This document shows, piece by piece, positions 38,819 through 45,396 of a stretch of 64,000 nt of DNA. This DNA is from Veillonella sp. CHU740. GTDB taxonomy: Bacteria > Bacillota > Negativicutes > Veillonellales > Veillonellaceae. Position 1 is the first letter of the stretch; the number at the start of each line of letters is the position of its first letter. The notes under the pieces are model-generated. The model worked only from the letters and a program-made list of their open reading frames with translations. It made no database searches and was not told the DNA's origin. Location: positions 186,001-250,000 of the forward strand of contig NZ_RQVD01000001.1 of NCBI RefSeq assembly GCF_003992055.1, read 5' to 3'. A program made the translations under genes and the position numbers.

Positions 38819-40171
38819 CTATATTACGCGTGTTGTTTGAAAAACTTCTTTGGGGTCTTTTATTAATTTTCCGTACACTTTTAAAATCATTGTAGGGTCT
38901 TTATGTCCTACTTGATGTACCAATGCATATAAATCAATACCTTTACTCAGAGCTATTGAAATATATGTATGTCTTGCTATATGTGGTGTAACTTTTATAT
39001 TTAATTTTTCACCAACACGATTCAAATAATATCTAACCGATTCAACAAACAGATATTTTGAGGTTCGTCCTTTAAATATAATAACATCTATTTCTTTTAG
39101 TTGTGCTTGTAAAAGATTATATAAATATTCGTCTTTTACATAAACCCAACGGGTACCACTCTCTGTTTTTGGCAACTCTATCCGTATTGTTTTTTCTATT
39201 TTATCCCATGAAATGGTTTTTGTTACATGGATTGCAATAAGCTTATCATTACCAAGTATGATATCGCCTTTAGTTAGTGCTATTGCTTCACCAATACGTA
39301 ATCCTGTTTTAAATAATAACTGTAATAATAACTCATACCGTCCCCCTTTGCTATATTCCAATACAGCTTTTACTTGCTCAACGGTTAGTGGCTTTTTGTC
39401 ATATACTGCCTTTACTTTCATTGGCTCAATCTTCTTCAGCACCTGTTCATTCAATACATCCATTTTATATAAATGTTTAAAAATAGATAGCATTAAACAG
39501 TTTATTACATGCTTATTCTTTTTACATTTTTGTAGCCAATGATTAAGAATATTTGCTTGTAAATCCCCCAGCTTTACATCTTCAATAATTTTAAAATAAT
39601 TAATTAGGTTACGAATATACATACTTTTTGTGGAGTTTCGTATATCTTTTGCATTAACCCATTCTAGCATGTATTCTTTAAAACTTCTTTGTTTTAATTG
39701 CTCTAATAGTACATTATCGTTTCTTGAGTTTTCTTCCTCTAGTTTCCTTACTGTACTATTTCTATTGGCCAATACTTTTGCTTGCTCTTCTTCTGCTTCT
39801 TCCCTAGTATTAAATTTAGGGCTTTTATATAATATTTCCTTTCCATCCTGATCATACGCAAGCGGTAAATTTCTGATATAAAATACTTCTTTTCCATTAT
39901 TTCTTTTTAATCTTTGTATTGTGCCTTTACGTGTTGGTATCACTATTGCTCCTTTCTGGATACCAAACCTTTCACAATACACATTATACACACTTTTATA
40001 GAACGTGGCTATTAATAACCCTACTTGTTCTGCGTTTAATCGTATACGCCCATCTGCATCGTAAGACACAAATAGCATTTTATCTTTTTCTAACTTTTTA
40101 ATTTTTTGTCTTATTGTCTGTTGCGACACTTTCAAATATTCGCTTATTTCTTTAATTGTGAATACGGCCAT
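38819..40171 (-). CDS. Phage tyrosine-recombinase integrase with N-terminal helix-turn-helix
   Basis: About 450 residues from ATG 40171 (AGGGGAA site; the frame opens at 40198). N-terminal winged helix-turn-helix (FTIKEISEYLKVSQQTIRQKI), arm/core-binding region (FKEYMLEWVNAKDIRNSTKSMYIRN), and a catalytic domain with TGLRIGEAIAL (Arg), HIARHTYISI (H-x2-R), VGHKDPTMILKVYGKL (His and nucleophile Tyr). All catalytic residues are present, so integration and excision should be possible. It follows the RNA polymerase gene after a terminator and is the last phage gene before the host junction. Confidence 0.92.
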   Translation of the reverse strand: MAVFTIKEISEYLKVSQQTIRQKIKKLEKDKMLFVSYDADGRIRLNAEQVGLLIATFYKSVYNVYCERFGIQKGAIVIPTRKGTIQRLKRNNGKEVFYIRNLPLAYDQDGKEILYKSPKFNTREEAEEEQAKVLANRNSTVRKLEEENSRNDNVLLEQLKQRSFKEYMLEWVNAKDIRNSTKSMYIRNLINYFKIIEDVKLGDLQANILNHWLQKCKKNKHVINCLMLSIFKHLYKMDVLNEQVLKKIEPMKVKAVYDKKPLTVEQVKAVLEYSKGGRYELLLQLLFKTGLRIGEAIALTKGDIILGNDKLIAIHVTKTISWDKIEKTIRIELPKTESGTRWVYVKDEYLYNLLQAQLKEIDVIIFKGRTSKYLFVESVRYYLNRVGEKLNIKVTPHIARHTYISIALSKGIDLYALVHQVGHKDPTMILKVYGKLIKDPKEVFQTTRVI

Positions 40172-40198
40172 ATTTTCCCCTATTAAAATTAGACACAA

Positions 40199-40234
40199 AA
40201 AAAGACCCGTTCCAATTGGAATAGGTCTTTTTGT
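40199..40234. terminator. Terminator between RNA polymerase and integrase genes
   Basis: AAAGACC-CG-TTCC AATT GGAA-TA-GGTCTTT, with A-run and T-run on the two sides, 7 bp after the RNA polymerase stop. It would limit leftward transcription into int. Confidence 0.8.
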
Positions 40235-40240
40235 ATTTCT

Positions 40241-41698
40241 TTAATGAAATATATATGTACTGCGTAGCACTTCTGCTATGTCTAATTTTCCTTTTTTTGG
40301 TTCTTCTATATCTTCTAACGGTTCGCCTATTAGTGCTTCAGCTTGTTTTCTAAATTCTGATAGTGGTTCATATTCGGTGTAGAGTTTATAAAACTGTTCC
40401 CGTATGATGCCTTTTAAAATGTGGGCTTCACCTAAGCTCGTACCAAAACTATCATGTATTGTTGTATAGTTCTGTAGGCTACTTTCATTTACCACCATCA
40501 TTAGATGAGTACTATCTAAACTATGAATAAAGTTAGGAGCTATTCCGTTAACTTGTTCTGTCTTGCGTAGCTCTTCTTGTTTGTCGATATCCATATAATA
40601 AATTGGTAGTCTTATTGATGTCCCTAGTCTCGTTTTGAACGATTTTGTATCACGTTCTAAATAGACTTGCTGTACATCTAGACCTAATGGTGTCTCCCAT
40701 TGAACTGGCTTACCACTATTAACTACTTTCCTTGCTATCTTTTGCAAGTACTCCATAGCTTGTGCACCTTTTACAACTACATCTTGAACTGATTGCCATA
40801 TTTTACTTGCAAGATATTTGCTTGCGGGGTCTTCATACCCTTTAAAATGTGGGTTGTCTTTTGTAATATCGTTGTAAATTTGTTCACCGAATCCGTATTG
40901 TTTACTACCGTATGCTAGGGTCATTACAGACCGCTTGCATACTTTTCTATTAATTCCATATGCTAACCATGCATCAGCTAGACTTTTAGTACCTCTTTTT
41001 TCGACCGTACGGCCATTTTCTTCATAATATTTAGTATAGTTTTCGGTACCACACATGGAATCGATTTCTACTAACATTTTCACTTGATCCGCTACATTTT
41101 GGTAAATGTCTGCTGGTCTCTCATGATCAACTAAGTTTACAGCATTTCCGCCTATCTCATCTCTTAACATTGCGGAGTAATGTTGCAATCCTGAACAAGT
41201 GCCATCATAGGCAATTGGAATAGGGCATTTAAACCCTACTAGTGTGCCGTGATTTTGTCTATATAGCAATGCATCACGGTATGCATCACAGAATGCTAGG
41301 AATTGTAGGGGTTCGTCTGCACCTTCCCAGAAGCTAGACAAAAAAGGTTCTGCACTGCTTGCTAGTATTTCCTTTTCGTTTTTGTCTATCCACTCGCAAC
41401 GTTCTTTTAGGCTTATTTTATCGTTACCATAAAGATTGCACCCTTGGATTTTTAATAGCTCCAGGTCTTCTATGTCTCTTGTGCATTCTTTAGGCTCTGC
41501 ATAGTGTAACACCGATTTCATAATATCATCGCCTTGATGGTTAAGATAACTCATAGGGTATATCCGCCCTCTAAAATCAATGTTACATGGGAAATAAATA
41601 TGGTCGTATTCGCTAAAGTCTTTAGCAATATTATAGATTTTATATACTCGTAATGCTCTTGATCGTCTCGCAATCTCTTGCATATGCACCTCGTACAT
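40241..41698 (-). CDS. T7-type RNA polymerase, catalytic (C-terminal) part, out of frame with its N-terminal part
   Basis: 485 residues from the first ATG; the same frame stays open upstream through the G8 tract at 41792-41799, so this is the second part of a split gene. Palm, fingers and thumb of single-subunit RNA polymerase: FPCNIDFRGRIYPMSYLNHQG, AYDGTCSGLQHYSAMLRDEIGG (metal Asp, T7 D537), CKRSVMTLAYGSKQYGFGEQ (Lys631, Tyr639), NGIAPNFIHSLDSTHL, and TTIHDSFGTS (His811/Asp812). The C-terminus IAEVLRSTYIFH ends like the FAFA foot of T7. No ribosome site of note precedes 41698. It would transcribe the late phage genes. Confidence 0.93.
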   Translation of the reverse strand: MYEVHMQEIARRSRALRVYKIYNIAKDFSEYDHIYFPCNIDFRGRIYPMSYLNHQGDDIMKSVLHYAEPKECTRDIEDLELLKIQGCNLYGNDKISLKERCEWIDKNEKEILASSAEPFLSSFWEGADEPLQFLAFCDAYRDALLYRQNHGTLVGFKCPIPIAYDGTCSGLQHYSAMLRDEIGGNAVNLVDHERPADIYQNVADQVKMLVEIDSMCGTENYTKYYEENGRTVEKRGTKSLADAWLAYGINRKVCKRSVMTLAYGSKQYGFGEQIYNDITKDNPHFKGYEDPASKYLASKIWQSVQDVVVKGAQAMEYLQKIARKVVNSGKPVQWETPLGLDVQQVYLERDTKSFKTRLGTSIRLPIYYMDIDKQEELRKTEQVNGIAPNFIHSLDSTHLMMVVNESSLQNYTTIHDSFGTSLGEAHILKGIIREQFYKLYTEYEPLSEFRKQAEALIGEPLEDIEEPKKGKLDIAEVLRSTYIFH

Positions 41699-41777
41699 TT
41701 TCCGTTTATGTACTCTTAGTGCTTCTTTGTCAGTTTCTTCTGCTAGAGGTTGTAGCTGTGGAATTGGTTCGGTACTT

Positions 41778-42761
41778 TCAATCCCGGCTCTCCCCCCCCA
41801 TTTCGAGAATGATTTTGATAACTGATAGAATTCTTTTATTTATTTTATAAGGGGTCTCCTGAATTCTATTCACCGCTTGCATTATGTATTGTAAATTGTC
41901 TTTTCTCTCCACCTTTTCTAAATAGGTTCGCACATACTCCGTATTCAAGGTATATTCTGCTAGCCTTATAAACCATACGTTAGATCGTAATGCACCATAG
42001 TAGGCACCGTCATATATGCTTGTCCATGGTTTTGGCGGTATGATTGTTGGTACTTCTATAGTGCATCTATGAGCCATTTTATCCATGTTTGTACTCCAAA
42101 TCTTTGTAAATAAATCAGAAGGAATAATACACTCGCTTCGCCTTGCTTTTGATGTAAACTCTGCAAGGCCTGTTGAAGACACAAATATATAAATAAGTTG
42201 TGTTGCAAGGTCTGCTAACACTCTTGTGTTGTAATCTTCCCATTGAAAGCCCTCGTTTTTAAATGCTGTTTTCAAAAAGGCTTCTTTGTACCGTGTTTGA
42301 ACCCTTCTATCTAACTGCCGTTCTATTTCTTTTGTCCTTGTCTTTGGTATTACTTTTGAATACTGTTCTAAGGCCAATTCATAATAAATACGCTTACCCA
42401 TCATTATTGCGACACTAGACACACTAAACGTATTATCTGCTAACAATGCTTGTAAGCACGATTCAAAACAAAATGCACAGAATACCATTACAGTGTTTTC
42501 AAGTCCCTGATCAGTAACACACCTTTGCACAAATTTATGATATGAACGCCGTACCCCTCTTTTGGGTTCTATCTCCGTTTTTACAAAGTCTTCTACATTT
42601 TTAATCATTGTGTCTTTGTAGTAACTCATAATACCTTTTGCAATTGGTGTCTTATCGCCCCTATTGCCTTGTATGTCTTTCTTAATCCTGATGCGAAACG
42701 CCTCACGTGCATAATTTTTGTAATACTCTTCCAACGCTAATTGTTCTTTTAAAGTATTCAT
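41778..42761 (-). CDS. T7-type RNA polymerase, N-terminal promoter-binding part
   Basis: 327 residues with a strong ribosome site (ACGGAGGTATGAC). It corresponds to the N-terminal domain and promoter-recognition region; EVPTIIPPKPWTSIYDGAYYGALRS matches T7's CVVPPKPWTGITGGGYWANGRRP and TPYKINKRILSVI matches TAWKINKKVLAV. After the G8 tract it runs into a stop (ATG GGG GGG GAG AGC CGG GAT TGA). Removing one G, or a +1 slip, joins it in frame to the catalytic part, giving about 838 residues (T7: 883). Alone it lacks every catalytic residue. Confidence 0.92.
   Translation of the reverse strand: MNTLKEQLALEEYYKNYAREAFRIRIKKDIQGNRGDKTPIAKGIMSYYKDTMIKNVEDFVKTEIEPKRGVRRSYHKFVQRCVTDQGLENTVMVFCAFCFESCLQALLADNTFSVSSVAIMMGKRIYYELALEQYSKVIPKTRTKEIERQLDRRVQTRYKEAFLKTAFKNEGFQWEDYNTRVLADLATQLIYIFVSSTGLAEFTSKARRSECIIPSDLFTKIWSTNMDKMAHRCTIEVPTIIPPKPWTSIYDGAYYGALRSNVWFIRLAEYTLNTEYVRTYLEKVERKDNLQYIMQAVNRIQETPYKINKRILSVIKIILEMGGESRD
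41792..41799 (-). other. G8 homopolymer at the RNA polymerase frame break
   Basis: Minus strand AAATGGGGGGGGAG. The upstream frame reads Met-Gly-Gly-Glu-Ser-Arg-Asp-stop; with G7 it reads Met-Gly-Gly-Arg-Ala-Gly-Ile-Glu and continues into the catalytic part without a stop. The position aligns with a non-conserved linker in T7 RNA polymerase (after the VITKW segment). Confidence 0.9.
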
Positions 42762-42785
42762 GTCATACCTCCGTTTTAAAAAGAC

Positions 42786-42842
42786 AAAAAAGAGGCTGAT
42801 AAGTAAACGGCCTTACTCGGTCTTACTTACCGCCTCTTTTTT
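42786..42842 (-). terminator. Rho-independent terminator immediately upstream of the RNA polymerase gene
   Basis: Minus strand AAAAAAGAGGCGGTAAGTAA ... TTACTTATCAGCCTCTTTTTT, followed by GTCTTTTT and, about 20 bp later, the polymerase start codon. Long stem (GAGGC, GTAAGTAA) with a GC-rich loop. Confidence 0.82.
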
Positions 42843-42881
42843 AAAAGTGGTACTGCTTCTATTCATTTTTTTTGTGCTTAT

Positions 42882-43061
42882 CTATTTTCTATATTCGTAC
42901 TTTTCTTGCTCCTCCTCGTCCTGCATCAGTCCTTGCACAAGTGGTGCAATTGCTCCAACAAAGGCCAGTAAAGTGATTAAATTCATTACTTCGTTTTCTT
43001 TTCCACTGCCTAGGATTATTCCTAGACACAGGAAACCTAAATATAAACAAGTTTTATTCAT
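42882..43061 (-). CDS. Small phage membrane protein
   Basis: 59 residues from ATG 43061, with AAAGGAGA 8 bases upstream (the longer frame from 43094 lacks such a site). Two hydrophobic segments (about residues 4-17, LYLGFLCLGIILGSG, and 24-45, LITLLAFVGAIAPLVQGL), then an acidic tail DEEEQEKYEYRK. Not recognised. It lies in the leftward unit between the divergent promoter and RNA polymerase, so is an early gene under the presumed repressor. Possible roles such as superinfection exclusion or membrane signalling are only guesses. Confidence 0.6.
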   Translation of the reverse strand: MNKTCLYLGFLCLGIILGSGKENEVMNLITLLAFVGAIAPLVQGLMQDEEEQEKYEYRK

Positions 43062-43105
43062 GATGATTTCTCCTTTATATAATTCTACACACATTGTAAA
43101 AATTC

Positions 43106-43282
43106 CTACATAGGCCGTTTACCTTCTTGAAATAATATTTCTTTTATTTCGTCCCAGGTCTCTTTCATTCTTCTTTTTTCTTTTTTGTCTTTACTTTGCA
43201 TACCTTCCCATATTTCATTTAGAATTTCTTTACGCCCTTTTGCTCCTGTGTTTTGAAAAGCTGTAATGTAGAGATCTTGCAT
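43106..43282 (-). CDS. Small charged phage protein, first gene after the leftward promoter
   Basis: 58 residues, MQDLYITAFQ.. to ..FQEGKRPM. Ribosome site AAGGGGTG at good spacing before ATG 43282. Very rich in Lys, Glu and Arg (KDKKEKRRMKETWDEIKEI), predicted mostly helical. Not recognised. Being first in the operon that leads to RNA polymerase and int, it could be a Cro-, excisionase- or antitermination-type factor, but nothing in its sequence proves that. Confidence 0.65.
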   Translation of the reverse strand: MQDLYITAFQNTGAKGRKEILNEIWEGMQSKDKKEKRRMKETWDEIKEILFQEGKRPM

Positions 43283-43303
43283 TTCTTAATCACCCCTTAT
43301 TTT

Positions 43304-43323
43304 GCAATGCTTTTTTGCATTAC
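43304..43323. promoter_or_regulatory. Operator O1, GCAATG-N8-CATTAC
   Basis: 20-bp dyad between the leftward promoter and its first gene; identical to O3. Confidence 0.7.
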
Positions 43324-43345
43324 ATCTTAATTAAAAAAATATATT

Positions 43346-43365
43346 GTAATGTTATTTTGCATTAC
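43346..43365. promoter_or_regulatory. Operator O2, GTAATG-N8-CATTAC (perfect dyad)
   Basis: 20-bp dyad just downstream of the predicted start of the leftward transcript (about 43369). Confidence 0.72.
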
Positions 43366-43375
43366 CTTTGATTTA

Positions 43376-43404
43376 ATTATAGCACTTTGAAAAGTAATTT
43401 GCAA
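43376..43404 (-). promoter_or_regulatory. Leftward promoter of the RNA polymerase operon
   Basis: Minus strand TTGCAA (43399-43404), 17-bp spacer, TATAAT (43376-43381). The -35 box enters operator O3. Drives the 58-residue gene, the membrane protein and, past a terminator, RNA polymerase. Confidence 0.75.
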
Positions 43405-43420
43405 TGCTTTTTTGCATTAC
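43401..43420. promoter_or_regulatory. Operator O3 shared by both divergent promoters
   Basis: GCAATG-N8-CATTAC. It overlaps the -35 box of the leftward promoter on its left side and contains the -35 box of the rightward promoter on its right side, so one bound repressor would cover both. Confidence 0.75.
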
Positions 43421-43440
43421 TTTTATTTTTCTGATATAAT
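43412..43440 (+). promoter_or_regulatory. Rightward promoter of the ribbon-helix-helix gene
   Basis: TTGCAT (43412-43417), 17-bp spacer, TATAAT (43435-43440). Predicted start about 43447, giving a very short leader with AAGGAGG. Confidence 0.78.
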
Positions 43441-43465
43441 ATAATTAAATAAGGAGGTGTTTTAT

Positions 43466-43666
43466 ATGGACTTTGAAAAAAATGTAAAAAGAAATTTTTA
43501 TAATTCTTTACCATCCGATTATTCGATCACTTTTAGGCTACCTAAGCAATTAAAAGAGGATTTTATTAATCTTCCTAATAGTGGGCCTCTTGCTAGTGCT
43601 TTAAAAAATTTTATGATTGACACTATTCTATACCATCAAGAGAATTCAAAAGACAAAAAAGAATAA
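43466..43666 (+). CDS. Ribbon-helix-helix DNA-binding protein, candidate lysogeny repressor
   Basis: 66 residues from ATG 43466; a GTG at 43457 in the same frame is part of the AAGGAGGTG ribosome site. The segment SDYSITFRLPKQLKEDFINL is a typical ribbon strand and first helix of MetJ/Arc/CopG proteins, and GPLASALKNFMIDTILYH gives the second helix. Polar Lys-rich tail. It is the only rightward gene in the visible prophage and diverges from the RNA polymerase operon across an operator-rich gap, the usual place of a phage repressor. Because its own -35 lies in O3, autoregulation is expected. No cI-like or recombination-type repressor is seen. Confidence 0.75.
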   Translation: MDFEKNVKRNFYNSLPSDYSITFRLPKQLKEDFINLPNSGPLASALKNFMIDTILYHQENSKDKKE

Positions 43667-43673
43667 AGACAAA

Positions 43674-43725
43674 ATAACCCTAGTAACAGTTTTTATAATT
43701 TTACTGTGCTAGGGCTATTTTTTAT
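43674..43725 (+). terminator. Terminator of the ribbon-helix-helix gene
   Basis: CCCTAG-TA-ACAGT / ACTGT-G-CTAGGG stem followed by CTATTTTTTA. Confidence 0.8.
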
Positions 43726-43780
43726 ATCTAAATTATATTATCTTTAAGCTCCTGGTGTCCTTTATGCCAGGAAACAAAAT

Positions 43781-43818
43781 AAAGCCTACTAACTTATATT
43801 TTAGCTAGTAGGCTTTTT
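43781..43818 (-). terminator. Terminator of the leftward early transcript
   Basis: AAAGCCTACTA / TAGTAGGCTTT stem just past the 110-residue gene. Convergent with the preceding terminator, it separates this early unit from the repressor gene. Confidence 0.78.
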
Positions 43819-43820
43819 AG

Positions 43821-44153
43821 TTATTTAATTAAGCGGATAAGGCAACCCATTTCACCAGCACGATAGATTTCAATTGTATCTGCGTAAACTTTAAGCATAC
43901 CTTCCTCATCATCATATATGGTGCACCAGTAAGCCCCCTCTAACACTTTAGTATAATGTGCGGGTACCTCTTGTGCATCTGTAATTACATAAGCGGAATA
44001 GCTTGCATCTCCACCAAAATGTAACGTATTTGCTTGCATTGGAAAGCGTACGGTTAAGTCGGCAATGTCGCTATAGCCTAAGGATACGCGTACCGCTTTA
44101 TAATTGGTTGTGTTTTCGTTTGCTTTTACTTCTTCATACGTCAATCTTCTCAT
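43821..44153 (-). CDS. Phage early protein of unknown function
   Basis: 110 residues, MRRLTYEEVKANEN.., with GGAGGTAACGACC upstream. Not recognised. Mixed alpha/beta composition with many aromatic and acidic residues (AYWCTIYDDEEGMLKVYADTIEIYRAGEMGCLIRLIK); no membrane segment or metal motif. Second gene of the short early unit, which starts at the 44.77-kb promoter and ends in a terminator. T7-like phages place host-takeover or anti-restriction genes in this region, but no similarity to Ocr or others is visible. Confidence 0.65.
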   Translation of the reverse strand: MRRLTYEEVKANENTTNYKAVRVSLGYSDIADLTVRFPMQANTLHFGGDASYSAYVITDAQEVPAHYTKVLEGAYWCTIYDDEEGMLKVYADTIEIYRAGEMGCLIRLIK

Positions 44154-44255
44154 GGTCGTTACCTCCGTTTGGTTTAAATATAAGTTATTTTAAAATTCTT
44201 TGCAAGTGTTATTTATATTAATTCTTTCAATTCTGCAACTTTCCTTTCAATCTCT

Positions 44256-44289
44256 AGGGCTAGAACCATCTAGCCCCTCTTTTTTTTTA
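44256..44289 (+). terminator. Rightward-facing terminator inside the early unit
   Basis: GGGCTAG AACCAT CTAGCCC followed by CTCTTTTTTTTT on the + strand. It lies between two leftward genes; no rightward gene ends there. Confidence 0.65.
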
Positions 44290-44291
44290 TT

Positions 44292-44660
44292 TTATCTTCC
44301 ATACACACCAAGTTTATTTAGCATATCTTCAATTTCTTTATTATCATACCAACCTAATTCACATAGTAAGTAATCATTTTCAATTATTTGTTTAATGTCA
44401 TTATTTACAGCCTTAAAAGCAAATATTGTTTTTCCATTAGCTAGTAAGCACATATGATTTAATTCATAAAATTCTTTGATTACTATTTCAACAAACTTTT
44501 GATTAACTGTTTCACGTTGTAATACTTCGTTTATGTAGCCAGCGTTTAAAATCATTTTTTCAAGATACTGTTTATAATCTGCTTTAAATCTTTGTTGTTG
44601 TTCTGCTGTTGATTTATTAATAATATTGCGGGCTTCTAATGTGTTTACTAATAATCTCAT
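44292..44660 (-). CDS. Phage early protein, all-helical, unknown function
   Basis: 122 residues from ATG 44660 (GGGAGGT site); the frame is open to 44702, but those codons overlap operator O4. Helix-rich: RLLVNTLEARNIINKSTAEQQQRFKADYKQYLEK, then VNQKFVEIVIKEFYELNH and NDIKQIIENDYLLCELGWYDNKEIEDML. No recognised domain. First gene behind the operator-controlled early promoter, so probably among the first expressed on induction. Confidence 0.62.
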   Translation of the reverse strand: MRLLVNTLEARNIINKSTAEQQQRFKADYKQYLEKMILNAGYINEVLQRETVNQKFVEIVIKEFYELNHMCLLANGKTIFAFKAVNNDIKQIIENDYLLCELGWYDNKEIEDMLNKLGVYGR

Positions 44661-44685
44661 TTGTGTTACCTCCCTGATTCTCTTT

Positions 44686-44705
44686 GTAATGTTTATTTGC
44701 ATTAC
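44686..44705. promoter_or_regulatory. Operator O4, GTAATG-N8-CATTAC (perfect dyad)
   Basis: 20-bp dyad between the early promoter and its first gene, identical in half-sites to O2, 1.3 kb away. Confidence 0.72.
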
Positions 44706-44765
44706 ATGATGGATAAAAAATTTTGTGGTTCGGGTTCGTTTGTCTTTCCCTTACCTCTTGACTAT

Positions 44766-44797
44766 ATTATATCACATGTAATGCAGATATGCAATAC
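44766..44797 (-). promoter_or_regulatory. Early leftward promoter overlapped by operator O5
   Basis: Minus strand TTGCAT (44789-44794), 17-bp spacer, TATAAT (44766-44771). O5 (44778-44797, GTAATG-N8-CAATAC, one mismatch) covers the -35 box and half of the spacer. Confidence 0.75.
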
Positions 44798-44909
44798 ATT
44801 TTATATAAATTTTTTGAGTTTTCTTATAATTTTTATCTATGCAATGCACATAAAGACACAACAAAACTATAACGGCGTCACATTCTCCCCGATTAACGGA
44901 AAGACAAAA

Positions 44910-44960
44910 AGCACCACCAGGAATTATATAAAGATTTGCCCTTGTGCTCCTGGTGATGTT
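44910..44960 (-). terminator. Terminator of the exported-protein gene
   Basis: Minus strand ATCACCAGGA .. TCCTGGTGGT stem followed by GCTTTTTGTCTTTCC, just past the stop at 44965. It insulates this gene from the early promoter. Confidence 0.75.
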
Positions 44961-44964
44961 TGTT

Positions 44965-45396
44965 TTATTGCTTGCGTATATAATAGCTCGTGATCTTATA
45001 TTCTGGATTATATGCCGTGAATTCATTCGGCTTACTTACATCAAAATATATAGTACGCTTATGTCCTTCTAATTCCACGTATAGAATTCTTTTATTCAAG
45101 TTACTATAATCAAAACTAGTACTTCTATAGGTGTATTGCTGTTCGCCCCAATAATCGGCGGTAATGATTAACGGCTTTCCCGTTCGCTTATTGATCCATT
45201 CACCAATATATAAGGAATCGGCTTCGTTTTTATAATGCAAATATGAAGCTCTTCGACTTTCCTTCTCGGCTTGTGGTGTGTAACGGCTTATGCCTATTTC
45301 CCAATCTTCTAGCACCCTTGCATGTGATGTATTAGGCGTGGCAATCGTTGCCACTAAAAGACACAAAAGAAATAGGCTTGCTTTTCTTGCTTTCAT
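44965..45396 (-). CDS. Exported phage-encoded protein, possible lysogenic-conversion gene
   Basis: 143 residues with a clear Sec signal peptide: basic KARKAS, hydrophobic LFLLCLLVATIA, then an A-R-A-like cleavage region (TSHARV, about residue 27). The mature part is rich in Tyr, Arg and beta-prone segments: SYLHYKNEADSLYIGEWINKRTGKPLIITADYWGEQQYTY, RTIYFDVSKPNEF. No Cys in the mature part. Strong site AAAGGAGGGG. It is flanked by a non-coding segment and its own terminator, so is an independent unit, unlike the compact morphogenesis operon. Not recognised; periplasmic superinfection exclusion or host modification is plausible but unproven. Confidence 0.65.
   Translation of the reverse strand: MKARKASLFLLCLLVATIATPNTSHARVLEDWEIGISRYTPQAEKESRRASYLHYKNEADSLYIGEWINKRTGKPLIITADYWGEQQYTYRSTSFDYSNLNKRILYVELEGHKRTIYFDVSKPNEFTAYNPEYKITSYYIRKQ

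Noticed and set aside
44772-45026. 84-codon minus-strand frame
   Set aside because: It covers the early promoter, operator O5 and a terminator and overlaps the exported-protein gene.
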